NCBI RefSeq assembly: GCF_042651965.1
Contig: NZ_JBHSDY010000004.1
Location: forward strand, 62,001-126,000
Reading direction: 5' to 3'
Length of the DNA: 64,000 nt
Origin: Castellaniella hirudinis
Lineage (GTDB): Bacteria > Pseudomonadota > Gammaproteobacteria > Burkholderiales > Burkholderiaceae_B
Part shown: positions 25,598 through 33,569 of the stretch, in pieces
How positions within the stretch are numbered: position 1 is the first letter of the stretch
Layout of the letters: every line of letters begins with the position of its first letter
Notes under the pieces: model-generated
What the model saw: the letters and a program-made list of their open reading frames with translations, nothing else
Told to the model about the DNA's origin: nothing
Database searches by the model: none
Translations under genes and position numbers: made by a program

Positions 25598-26641
25598 ATG
25601 CCCTCCCCCCTTCCAGCGACCGGCTCCCCGCGAGACCGCACCGACGGCCGCCAGTTCCTGCTCACACTGATCCTGTCGGTTCTGGCCCTGGTTCCGGCCT
25701 GTCCGCCCACTGCCCGGGCCGCCCTGCAGACCACGACCGAACAGGCTGCGCCGAAAGCCACCGTCCAGGCCGGGACGCCGGCCCCGGCAGACTGTACGAG
25801 CGGCAAGGTGCTGAGCTTCGTCGCCCACCCCGACGACGATCTGCTGTTCATGAATCCCGATCAGGACGACGCGATCCGCCAGGGCCGCTGCGTCCACACG
25901 GTCTACCTCACCGCCGGCGACCGGGGCGAAGGCATGGCCTACACCCTGGCGCGCGAGCGCGGCATCATGGCCGCCTATGCCGACATGGCCGGCGCCGCCG
26001 ACGCCTGGAACACCGACGGCCTGGTGGTCGGCCGGCACACCCTGGTGCGCCACACCCTGCGCGCCAATCCGCGCATCCAGCTCATCATGCTGCGCCTGCC
26101 CGATCCCTGGCTGGGCCCCGGCTGGGGCAGCCTGACGCCCCTGAGCCGCGTGGAATCCGTGCCCCGCGCCCGTGTGCGCTCCTACGCCCCCTACCCGGAT
26201 ACCTACACGCGCGGCGAACTGATTCATCTGCTGGCCGACCTGATCCGCCAGGAGGCCCCCCAGGACGTCCGCCTGATGGACCCTTCGATCACCATTCCCT
26301 ATCGTGCGCTCTGCTGGCGCTGCGCCGGACACGACCATCCCGACCACATCGCCGGCGCCCGGCTGGTCGAGGCCGCCATGGCGATCGCCCCGGGTTCGTA
26401 TACCCGCACGGCCTATCTCAACTATCCCAGTCAGGAACTGCAGGCCAATCTGGACGCCGCCCAGACGACCCGCAAGTCGGAAATCTACCTGCGCTATGCG
26501 AAAGACGACCCCAGATCCTGCCCGCCCGGCACAGCGTGTTCGGCCCCCACGGGGCCTGAGGCTGCCTGGGTCGGCCGGCAATACTATGTCCGCCCGGCCG
26601 AACCGCCGCTGCAGGCCCGGGCGCCCCGGTCCCAACCCTAG
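25598..26641 (+). CDS. PIG-L family deacetylase, exported
   Basis: Zinc-dependent N-acetylglucosamine-type deacetylase of 347 residues. A basic N-terminus and hydrophobic stretch (about 19-33) with a site near TARAA suggest a signal peptide. The catalytic AHPDDD is at 76-81 (zinc His and Asp, plus base Asp); TAGDRGEG and DHPDH provide further active-site residues and the third zinc ligand. An upstream TTG-initiated frame to 25490 exists, but the ATG at 25598 gives a normal leader. It overlaps the trmD stop by four bases, convergently. The periplasmic substrate is unknown. Confidence 0.83.
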   Translation: MPSPLPATGSPRDRTDGRQFLLTLILSVLALVPACPPTARAALQTTTEQAAPKATVQAGTPAPADCTSGKVLSFVAHPDDDLLFMNPDQDDAIRQGRCVHTVYLTAGDRGEGMAYTLARERGIMAAYADMAGAADAWNTDGLVVGRHTLVRHTLRANPRIQLIMLRLPDPWLGPGWGSLTPLSRVESVPRARVRSYAPYPDTYTRGELIHLLADLIRQEAPQDVRLMDPSITIPYRALCWRCAGHDHPDHIAGARLVEAAMAIAPGSYTRTAYLNYPSQELQANLDAAQTTRKSEIYLRYAKDDPRSCPPGTACSAPTGPEAAWVGRQYYVRPAEPPLQARAPRSQP

Positions 26642-27447
26642 CCGGAGCCCTGACCGGCATCCGGTTTCGCGGTCGACCGGTTGATCTGGTTCAGCGCGCG
26701 CTCATCACGCGCATCCAGATCCCCCGCCGTACGCGCCCGGTGTATCAGGTCAGGCCGGCGCGCCGCCGTCAGTGACAAGGATTGGTCCCGCCGCCAGACG
26801 GCGATGCGCGCATGATGGCCGGACAGCAAGGGCTCGGGCACGGCGTCGCCGCGCCAGACTTCGGGACGTGTGTAGTGCGGGCTGTCCAGCAGGCCGCTCA
26901 GGGCGGGATTGAAGGAATCCTGCACGGCGGACTCCGCATCATGCAGCACGCCCGGCAACAGCCGTACCACGCTGTCCACCAAGACCATGGCGCCCAGTTC
27001 GCCGCCCGACAGCACGAAATCCCCCAGCGAGATCTCCTCGTCCACATAGTGGTCGATGAAACGCTGGTCGATGCCTTCGTAGCGGCCGCAGATCAGGATG
27101 GCGCCGGTTCGTTCCGCCCAGTGCTGAGCGCGCGCCTGGTCGTGCGTCCGACCGGCCGGCGACAGCAGCACGACGGGGGCCGGCGCATCCGGGGCGTCCA
27201 CCCCCGCTTGCAGGCGGGCCGCGCGAGCCGCCTCGACCGCCAGGGCCAGCGGTTCGGCCAACATCACCATACCCGGACCGCCGCCATAGGGGCGGTCGTC
27301 CACCGTGCGATGGACGTCGGTCGTGAAATCACGCGGATTCCAGGTTTCCAGCGACCAGATCCCGCGCGCATGCGCGCGGCCGCTGACGCCCTGATCGCGC
27401 ACCGCGGCAAACATCTCGGGAAACAGCGTGATCAGGTCAAACCGCAT
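26638..27447 (-). CDS. trmD: tRNA (guanine-N1)-methyltransferase
   Basis: SpoU-TrmD (SPOUT) methyltransferase that methylates G37 next to the anticodon using S-adenosylmethionine. The protein has 269 residues. RPYGGGPGMVMLAEPL, LSPAGRTHDQ, LICGRYEGIDQRFID and the SAM knot motif SLGDFVLSGGELGAMVL are diagnostic. It is last in the rpsP-rimM-trmD set; the usual fourth gene rplS is absent because a convergent gene overlaps the trmD stop. Confidence 0.97.
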   Translation of the reverse strand: MRFDLITLFPEMFAAVRDQGVSGRAHARGIWSLETWNPRDFTTDVHRTVDDRPYGGGPGMVMLAEPLALAVEAARAARLQAGVDAPDAPAPVVLLSPAGRTHDQARAQHWAERTGAILICGRYEGIDQRFIDHYVDEEISLGDFVLSGGELGAMVLVDSVVRLLPGVLHDAESAVQDSFNPALSGLLDSPHYTRPEVWRGDAVPEPLLSGHHARIAVWRRDQSLSLTAARRPDLIHRARTAGDLDARDERALNQINRSTAKPDAGQGSG

Positions 27448-27509
27448 AAAACGATCCGTGGGAACGAAAAGACGAGGCGCAGCCGGGCGGGTGCGCCCGG
27501 CGGCCGGAC

Positions 27510-28133
27510 TCAGAAATCGGCAGGCCAGTCGCTGTCGATGCGGCGGGCTTGCAGATCGACGTGCTGCACGTGCGCGGCCACGAAGGGCACCAGCACATGA
27601 CGCAGCCGGCCGCGCGCATCGGCAAGCGGCTGGAAGACGCCTGCGTCATCCGGCGCGCCCAGCGCCACCTGCAGCACGGCATGGGCGCCATTGTCCAGCA
27701 CCTGATCGACACGCCCCAGCAGCCGGGGACCCTCGTCCCCCATGCCGTGGAAATCGCAGCCGATCAGGTCGATCCAGTAGTATTCGTCGTCGTCCGCCTT
27801 TGGAAACGACGCCCGGGGCACCCAGACGGTATAGCCCCGCAACGCTTCGGCCGCATCGCGGTCGGCAATGCCATCGGCCTGAGCCACCAGAAACTGGCCG
27901 CCCTGGCGGCGGCACGCACGGATATTCAGACCGCGCGGACGCGACAAAGCGCCCGTTCCCAGTGCGGGATCAGGCGCCTTGAGCCACCAGACCGGAGCGC
28001 CCAGCAGGGCATCCGCCTGGGGCGAATAAGGCTGGAGCTTCAGCCAGCCGCGCACCCCGTGGGCGGCGGCCACCCGGCCGACCTCGACCAGGTCGTCCGG
28101 CGGCACGGCATCCAGAAAGGCGGAATCGGCCAT
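27510..28133 (-). CDS. rimM: Ribosome maturation factor RimM
   Basis: 16S rRNA processing factor that binds S19 and helps assemble the 30S head. It has 207 residues. The N-terminal RimM domain starts VEVGRVAAAHGVRGWLKLQP (about 15-34); the PRC-barrel domain includes EYYWIDLIGCDFHG. The ATG at 28133 is chosen because the longer frame reads antisense-like residues over rpsP. It lies 22 bases after rpsP and 62 before trmD. Confidence 0.95.
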   Translation of the reverse strand: MADSAFLDAVPPDDLVEVGRVAAAHGVRGWLKLQPYSPQADALLGAPVWWLKAPDPALGTGALSRPRGLNIRACRRQGGQFLVAQADGIADRDAAEALRGYTVWVPRASFPKADDDEYYWIDLIGCDFHGMGDEGPRLLGRVDQVLDNGAHAVLQVALGAPDDAGVFQPLADARGRLRHVLVPFVAAHVQHVDLQARRIDSDWPADF

Positions 28134-28155
28134 CGCCGGCACGACAAGGCTGCGA

Positions 28156-28416
28156 TCAGGCAGCGGACGCGACCTTGGCGGAGTATTCCTTGACCAGGCG
28201 GGCCACCGTGTCGGACAGCTGGGCGCCGGAACCGACCCAGTGCTGGACGCGATCCAGGGACAGGCGCAGGCCTTCCTGACCTTCACCAGCGACGGGGTTG
28301 TAGAAACCCACGCGTTCGATGAAACGGCCATCGCGGCGATTACGCGAATCGGCAGCAACGACATTGTAGAAGGGACGCTTCTTCGAGCCGCCGCGGGCCA
28401 GACGAATCACAACCAT
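28156..28416 (-). CDS. rpsP: 30S ribosomal protein S16
   Basis: Small-subunit protein needed for 30S assembly. It has 86 residues. MVVIRLARGGSKKRPFYNVV and DGRFIERVGFYNP are diagnostic. The ATG at 28416 is the family start; the in-frame extension to 28542 is leader. It heads the rimM-trmD operon. Confidence 0.98.
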   Translation of the reverse strand: MVVIRLARGGSKKRPFYNVVAADSRNRRDGRFIERVGFYNPVAGEGQEGLRLSLDRVQHWVGSGAQLSDTVARLVKEYSAKVASAA

Positions 28417-28451
28417 GGATAATCCTTTGAAAATGCTGTGAAAAACACGAA

Positions 28452-28481
28452 ATCTTAGCATTACACAGGCCGTGTCCGCAA
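28452..28481 (-). promoter_or_regulatory. Possible promoter of rpsP-rimM-trmD
   Basis: On the minus strand TTGCGG, an 18-bp spacer and an extended -10 TGC-TAAGAT. It ends 35 bp upstream of the rpsP start. The -35 match is poor (three of six), so the call rests on the extended -10. Confidence 0.45.
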
Positions 28482-28569
28482 TGGATGCGGGTGAACGACC
28501 TGCGAATACCGTGAAAAGAATGCAGTGAAAAACAACACGCACACGGCGTGAGGACTTGCTCGAGGCGCC

Positions 28570-28815
28570 TTAACGGCGCTGGACGTAATGCACCTGAACC
28601 GCGTCGTCCCGCGCCTGCTGCGCCAGCAAGGGATTGCCGGTCTGCTGGCAGAACGCCTGGAAGTCCCGGCCCGCATGCGGATCGGTGGTCAGCACGGCCA
28701 GCACCTGGCCGCTTTCCAATTGGGCCAGGGCCTTCTTGGTGCGCAGGATCGGCAGGGGGCAATTCAGCCCCCGGGCGTCGATTTCCTGGTCCGCGTGCGG
28801 CAGTTCAGGCGTCAT
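28570..28815 (-). CDS. TusA-family sulfurtransferase
   Basis: Small protein of 81 residues. EIDARGLNCPLPILRTKKAL holds the family CPxP motif, whose Cys carries persulfide sulfur in TusA and relatives. An upstream start at 28848 is possible, but the ATG at 28815 fits the family length. It follows alaS by 36 bases on the same strand, an association often seen in Betaproteobacteria. Its role may be sulfur relay for tRNA thiolation or cofactor synthesis; which one cannot be told from sequence. Confidence 0.88.
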   Translation of the reverse strand: MTPELPHADQEIDARGLNCPLPILRTKKALAQLESGQVLAVLTTDPHAGRDFQAFCQQTGNPLLAQQARDDAVQVHYVQRR

Positions 28816-28851
28816 GCCGCCCCCCCCTGGGCGCAACCCGGCATGCATCCA

Positions 28852-31479
28852 TCACGCTGCCGCATCCAGTCTGTCAGCCAGCCAGGCCTGCACGCCGGCC
28901 AGGGCGCCGTCCAGCGACGCGACATCGGAGCCGCCGCCCATGGCCATGTCCGGACGGCCGCCGCCCTTGCCGCCCACCTGGGCGGCGATGGCGCCCACCA
29001 GATCGCCGGCCTTGACCCGCGCCGTCAGTTCGGGACTGACGCCGGCCACCAGGCTGATCTTGTCATCCGCCACGGCGGCCAGCAGAATCACCGCGCCGGA
29101 CAGCTTGGACTTCAGTTGATCGACCATGCCGCGCAGCGACTTGGGATCGACACCGTTCAATCGCGTCGCCAGCAGCTTGACCCCGGCGACGTCCACCGCC
29201 TGACCGGCCAGGTCGGACCCCGCAGCAGCCGCCAGCTTGTCCTGCAGGCGTTCGAGTTCGCGTTCGATCTGGCGCGTCTGCTGCTGCAGCGCCTGGATGC
29301 GCTCGGGGACTTCAGCCGCCTGGGTCTTGAGCAGCCCGGCCGCCTGATCCAGCGTGTCGCGGGTCTGTTGCACCCAGGCCAGGGCGCCGTGCCCGGTGAT
29401 GGCTTCGACCCGGCGGATGCCGGCGGCCACGCCGCCTTCGGACACGATCTTGAACAGGCCGATATCGCCCGTGCGCGCCACGTGGGTGCCGCCGCACAGT
29501 TCGCGCGAGAAGCCGATGTCCAGCACCCGCACCACGTCGCCGTATTTTTCACCGAACAAGGCCATGGCGCCGCCGGCCACGGCTTCGTCGTAGCTGAGGT
29601 GCTGGGTGCGCACGGCCTGGTTGGCCAGGACTTCGTCGTTGACGATGGACTCGACCCGGGCGATCTGCTCGACCGTCATCGGCGCATCATGGGCGAAGTC
29701 GAAGCGGGTCTTGTCCGGGTCGACCAGGGAACCGCGCTGTTGCACGTGCTCGCCCAGGACCTGGCGCAGGGCCTTGTGCATCAGGTGAGTGGCCGAGTGA
29801 TTGCGCATCGTATCGGCGCGGCGGCGGGCATCGACGTGCGTCGCCACTGTGTCGCCGACGGCCAGCACGCCCTGGCTCAGGACGCCGTGATGACCAAAGA
29901 CATCGGCCTGGATTTTCTGGGTGTCGGCCACCTGGAACTGCGCCGAAGCGCCGGCCAGCACGCCGGTGTCACCCACCTGGCCGCCGGATTCGGCGTAGAA
30001 CGGGGTCGCGTCCAGCACCACCACGGCCTGCTGGCCCTGCGCGATCGACGGCACCGACACGCCGTCCACGTACAGCGCCGTGACGGCGGCCCGGCCTTCC
30101 AGGTGCTCGTAGCCGTCGAAACGCGTCGCCACGCCGTCATAGCTGAGATCGGCCGCCGCCTTGAACTTGCCGGCCGCGCGCGCCTGTTCGCGCTGGTGCG
30201 CCATGGCCTGCTCAAAGCCGTCCAGATCGACGGGGATGTCGCGTTCGCGGCAGATGTCGGCCGTCAGATCGACCGGGAAACCGTAGGTGTCATACAGGGT
30301 GAACAGCGTCTGGCCGTCCAGCGCCTGGCCGGCCGGCAGGGCCGCCAGGGCGGATTCCAGGATGCGCATGCCGTTTTCCAGGGTTTCGCCGAAGCGTTCT
30401 TCTTCCTGGCGCAGCACCTGTTCGACCCGCGCCTGCTGGGCGGCGAGCTCGGGATAGGCCTCGCCCATCTGCGCGACCAGATCGGCCACCAGGAGGTGGA
30501 AGAACAGGCCCTTCTGGCCCAGCTTATGCCCGTGACGCAGCGCGCGCCGGATGATGCGGCGCAGCACGTAGCCGCGCCCTTCGTTGCCGGGGATCACGCC
30601 GTCGACCACCAGGAAGCTGCAGGCCCGGATGTGGTCGGCGATGACCTTCAGGGAATTGTCGGCCAGATCCGCACAACCCGTCTCGCGGGCGGCCGCGCGG
30701 ATCAGGTGCTGGAACAGGTCGATCTCGTAATTGGAATGCACGTGCTGCAGCACGGCGGAGATGCGCTCCAGGCCCATGCCGGTGTCGACGCAGGGCTTGG
30801 GCAGGGGATGCATGGCGCCCTGGGCATCGCGCTCGAACTGCATGAACACCAGATTCCAGATCTCGATGTAGCGGTCGCCGTCTTCTTCGGGCGATCCCGG
30901 AGGGCCGCCCCAGATGTCCGCGCCGTGGTCATAGAAGATTTCGGAACAGGGGCCGCAGGGACCGGTGTCGGCCATCTGCCAGAAATTGTCCGAGGCGTAG
31001 GGCGCGCCCTTGTTGTCGCCGATGCGGATGATGCGTTCGCGCGGCACGCCGATTTCCTGCGCCCAGATGTCGTAGGCCTCGTCGTCATCCTGGTAGACGG
31101 TGACCCACAGCTTTTCCTTGGGCAGACCGTAGACCTCGGTCAGCAGGGTCCAGGCGTTGGTGATGGCGTCACGCTTGAAATAGTCGCCGAAGCTGAAATT
31201 GCCCAGCATCTCGAAAAACGTGTGATGCCGCGCGGTATAGCCGACGTTTTCCAGGTCATTGTGCTTGCCCCCGGCGCGCACGCAGCGCTGCGCGGTGGTC
31301 GCCCGGCGATAGGGCCGGCTGTCCTTGCCGGTGAAAACGTCCTTGAACTGGACCATGCCGGAGTTGGTGAACAGCAGCGTCGGGTCGTTGGCCGGAACGA
31401 GCGGCGAGGACGGCACGATCTGGTGTCCTTTGGACTCGAAAAAGGACAGGAATTTCTGACGGATCTCGGAGGTTTTCAT
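28852..31479 (-). CDS. alaS: Alanyl-tRNA synthetase
   Basis: Class II aminoacyl-tRNA synthetase of 875 residues that charges tRNA-Ala. The N-terminus MKTSEIRQKFLSFFESKGH opens the aminoacylation domain; RCVRAGGKHNDLENVGYTAR and GFPVDLTADI follow. The editing domain has the zinc motif HSATHLMHKAL and later CGGTHV. The C-Ala domain closes with GGKGGGRPDMAMGGG. The chosen ATG is 31479; the longer frame to 31584 lacks similarity. All domains appear intact. Confidence 0.98.
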   Translation of the reverse strand: MKTSEIRQKFLSFFESKGHQIVPSSPLVPANDPTLLFTNSGMVQFKDVFTGKDSRPYRRATTAQRCVRAGGKHNDLENVGYTARHHTFFEMLGNFSFGDYFKRDAITNAWTLLTEVYGLPKEKLWVTVYQDDDEAYDIWAQEIGVPRERIIRIGDNKGAPYASDNFWQMADTGPCGPCSEIFYDHGADIWGGPPGSPEEDGDRYIEIWNLVFMQFERDAQGAMHPLPKPCVDTGMGLERISAVLQHVHSNYEIDLFQHLIRAAARETGCADLADNSLKVIADHIRACSFLVVDGVIPGNEGRGYVLRRIIRRALRHGHKLGQKGLFFHLLVADLVAQMGEAYPELAAQQARVEQVLRQEEERFGETLENGMRILESALAALPAGQALDGQTLFTLYDTYGFPVDLTADICRERDIPVDLDGFEQAMAHQREQARAAGKFKAAADLSYDGVATRFDGYEHLEGRAAVTALYVDGVSVPSIAQGQQAVVVLDATPFYAESGGQVGDTGVLAGASAQFQVADTQKIQADVFGHHGVLSQGVLAVGDTVATHVDARRRADTMRNHSATHLMHKALRQVLGEHVQQRGSLVDPDKTRFDFAHDAPMTVEQIARVESIVNDEVLANQAVRTQHLSYDEAVAGGAMALFGEKYGDVVRVLDIGFSRELCGGTHVARTGDIGLFKIVSEGGVAAGIRRVEAITGHGALAWVQQTRDTLDQAAGLLKTQAAEVPERIQALQQQTRQIERELERLQDKLAAAAGSDLAGQAVDVAGVKLLATRLNGVDPKSLRGMVDQLKSKLSGAVILLAAVADDKISLVAGVSPELTARVKAGDLVGAIAAQVGGKGGGRPDMAMGGGSDVASLDGALAGVQAWLADRLDAAA

Positions 31480-31528
31480 TCGTTTGGCCGCAGGGGAAAC
31501 TAGCCGGCCATTATATGCGTTTTGGTCC

Positions 31529-31939
31529 TTACAGCGCCTCGATCGCCGGATAGAACTCGCGGTTCTCGCGCAGCATGCGCGCATGCACGCTCTTCAGCAC
31601 CGTATTGGCCTCGGCCCGGAAATCCTCCGGACTGCGGGTCAGCAGCGTCGCATTCCCCCAGCGGCGGGCGAAATTGATGAAGGCGCTGGCAATGCCCTGC
31701 ATGTCGTTCTGGTAGGCCACGCTCATGCTCGCCATGCGCTCGTCGCCGCTTTTTTCCAGCGAGGGATACAGAATGCGATCCTCGATCGCCAGATGCTGGG
31801 TGACGACCTGGGCCAGCGCCTTCAGTTCGTGGGCGATGTCCACGGCGTGATCGGCAATCCCCTGGTGGGACAAGCGGCGCAGCAAACTGATGCCGCTGAG
31901 GATTTCGACGTGTTGATGTTTGAAGCGATCGATGTTCAT
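31529..31939 (-). CDS. Hemerythrin-like (HHE) protein
   Basis: Four-helix-bundle protein of 136 residues likely to bind a di-iron centre. Metal-ligand candidates are His8/His10 in KHQHVEIL, the His and Glu of VVTQHLAIEDRILYP, and later acidic residues; a final His is at HARMLRENREFYP. Related proteins repair iron-sulfur damage or respond to nitric oxide and oxygen. An NsrR-like operator lies 45 bp upstream, which supports a nitric-oxide link. It stands alone between alaS and fliA, all on the minus strand. Confidence 0.82.
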   Translation of the reverse strand: MNIDRFKHQHVEILSGISLLRRLSHQGIADHAVDIAHELKALAQVVTQHLAIEDRILYPSLEKSGDERMASMSVAYQNDMQGIASAFINFARRWGNATLLTRSPEDFRAEANTVLKSVHARMLRENREFYPAIEAL

Positions 31940-31983
31940 GATGGGAGTCCCTCGCCATTGAAATTCGGCAGTCTGTGCCGTAT

Positions 31984-32006
31984 AAGATATATATTAAATG
32001 AATCTT
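31984..32006 (-). promoter_or_regulatory. NsrR-like operator of the hemerythrin gene
   Basis: A 23-bp site with 11-1-11 symmetry, arms AAGATATATAT and AAATGAATCTT. It matches the consensus I recall for NsrR (AAGATGCATTT, one base, AAATGCATCTT) at 18 of 22 arm positions. The extended outer arms TATAAGAT/ATCTTATA are perfectly inverted. NsrR is a nitric-oxide-sensing repressor that controls hemerythrin-type genes in other bacteria. Confidence 0.6.
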
Positions 32007-32053
32007 ATAGGGAAGACAAGCGGCAGGCACAGGACGACAGGCGCCCAGGCTCA

Positions 32054-32806
32054 CTACAACAAATGTTCGTAATCGTCGGTATCGGCGTCGGGTTCCCAGG
32101 AATGGCTGGACAGCCACGCCCGGATACGCGCCACGGCCTGGGACCGCAACTGGGACACCCGGCCCTCGGTGATGCCCAGGACGGCGGCAATTTCCTTTTG
32201 GTTCAGGTCCTGCTCGAACTGCAGCGACAGCAGCAATTGCTCGCGCTCCGGCAGATTGCGGATCGCCTCGGTCAGCACCGAACGCAAACCTTCGCGCATC
32301 AGCCAATCCAGGGGGTTGTTCCCCTGACCCGTGGCCACCGCGTCCAGCGCGCCTTCGCCGTCGTGATCTTCCCGATGCAGGGCCAGATCCTCGTACATCA
32401 GCACCTGCACACCACGTGCTTCTTCGAGCAATACCTGATAATCAACCAGGTTCATGCCCATTTCTTCGGCGATCTCGGATTCGGTGGCTGGACGCAGCAG
32501 GCGATGGCGCAGCGTCTGGATGGCCTCCTCGATGCTGCGCGCCTTGCTGCGCACGCTGCGCGGCAGCCAGTCCTGGCTGCGCAGTTCATCCAGCATGGCG
32601 CCGCGGATGCGGGTGATCGCGTAGGTTTCGAATTGCGCGTCGGCCTGCTGCTGGTAGCGCCGCACGGCATCCAGCAGCCCCATCATGCCGGCTTGCATCA
32701 GGTCGTCGAGCTCGACGCTGGCCGGCAGTTTGCCGATCAGCGTCAAGGCCTGACGGCGCACGAGCGGCGCATGGCGGGCAATCAACTGGTCCTCGGAAAG
32801 AGGCAT
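32054..32806 (-). CDS. fliA: Flagellar sigma factor FliA (sigma-28)
   Basis: Sigma factor for late flagellar and chemotaxis genes, 250 residues. Region 2 has DLMQAGMMGLLDAVRRYQ and FETYAITRIRGAMLDELR, the typical FliA signature. Region 4 has LPEREQLLLSLQFEQDLNQK and an HTH ending VLGITEGRVSQLRSQA. The ATG at 32806 gives MPLSEDQLIARHAPLV; longer frames are not supported. It is divergent from the flaG operon, whose promoter it should recognise. No flgM is in the window. Confidence 0.96.
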   Translation of the reverse strand: MPLSEDQLIARHAPLVRRQALTLIGKLPASVELDDLMQAGMMGLLDAVRRYQQQADAQFETYAITRIRGAMLDELRSQDWLPRSVRSKARSIEEAIQTLRHRLLRPATESEIAEEMGMNLVDYQVLLEEARGVQVLMYEDLALHREDHDGEGALDAVATGQGNNPLDWLMREGLRSVLTEAIRNLPEREQLLLSLQFEQDLNQKEIAAVLGITEGRVSQLRSQAVARIRAWLSSHSWEPDADTDDYEHLL

Positions 32807-32954
32807 CACACAATCCGTGAAACACATCATAAAATGCAAGTATGCACCAGGAACGCCCCGGATGTTTCCCCAAGAAACCCGGTTTTCACCCATGAATTTG
32901 CCGCACGGGAAAGCGCTGCGGGACGATGCCGCCTCTTCCCGGGATGATCAGCCC

Positions 32955-32981
32955 TAAAGTTTTGCCGGATCTCGCCGTTAT
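32955..32981 (+). promoter_or_regulatory. FliA (sigma-28) promoter for flaG-fliDST
   Basis: TAAAGTTT (32955-32962), an 11-bp spacer and GCCGTTAT (32974-32981). The -35 is identical to the consensus and the -10 matches GCCGATAA at six of eight positions. It lies 90 bp upstream of the flaG start, in the gap divergent from fliA. Confidence 0.88.
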
Positions 32982-33071
32982 GCCAGTATGAAAATCCAGG
33001 ATGCGTCCGATCCCGGGGTCCTGCCCCGGACGCTTCCTGACCAGAACACGCCTATCCGGACAGGAGCACGC

Positions 33072-33482
33072 ATGATTCACCCCATTGGAAATCAACTGGC
33101 ATCCTCCAGCCTGGGTCTGGCTGCTCCCGTATCCGAGCGGCCTCAGGCCCAGGCCGCCCCCGCCACCCAGGTCACCCCCGTCGAAGACGCCCAGTCCAGC
33201 CGCTTCAACAAACAGGCCGGGTCGCGCGAACTGGGCCTGCGGCAATCGATCGAGCCGCCCAAGTCCTCGCTGGAAAAAGCCCTCGAATCCGTCAACGACA
33301 GCCTCAAGGCCTGGTCCACCGGCATGCGCTTCGAAATGGACGAGGACGCCCAGCGCCTGGTCGTCTCGATCGTCGACAGCACGACCGGCGATGTCCTGCG
33401 CACCATCCCGTCCGAAGCCGTCCTGCGGGTTGCGAAAATGATCGTCCAGCTCCAGGGTTCCGGCGTGGATACCCAGGCCTGA
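33072..33482 (+). CDS. flaG: FlaG family flagellar protein
   Basis: Small flagellar protein of 136 residues, thought to influence filament length. The N-terminal 60 residues are disordered and Ala/Gln/Pro-rich. The conserved C-terminal domain is MRFEMDEDAQRLVVSIVDS followed by TGDVLRTIPSEAVLRVAK. The ATG at 33072 is chosen over an in-frame start at 32988. It is first in the operon behind a FliA promoter; fliD follows after 87 bp. Confidence 0.88.
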   Translation: MIHPIGNQLASSSLGLAAPVSERPQAQAAPATQVTPVEDAQSSRFNKQAGSRELGLRQSIEPPKSSLEKALESVNDSLKAWSTGMRFEMDEDAQRLVVSIVDSTTGDVLRTIPSEAVLRVAKMIVQLQGSGVDTQA

Positions 33483-33569
33483 CCCCCGAATAGAAACGAA
33501 ATCTCACCCCATACACCGCCTTTGCCGCCGCCCAGCCAAGGCATAATAAGCTGAACGGAGTATCACATC

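Noticed and set aside
28588..31503. A 971-codon open frame on the plus strand
   Set aside because: Antisense shadow of alaS; no domain or ribosome site.
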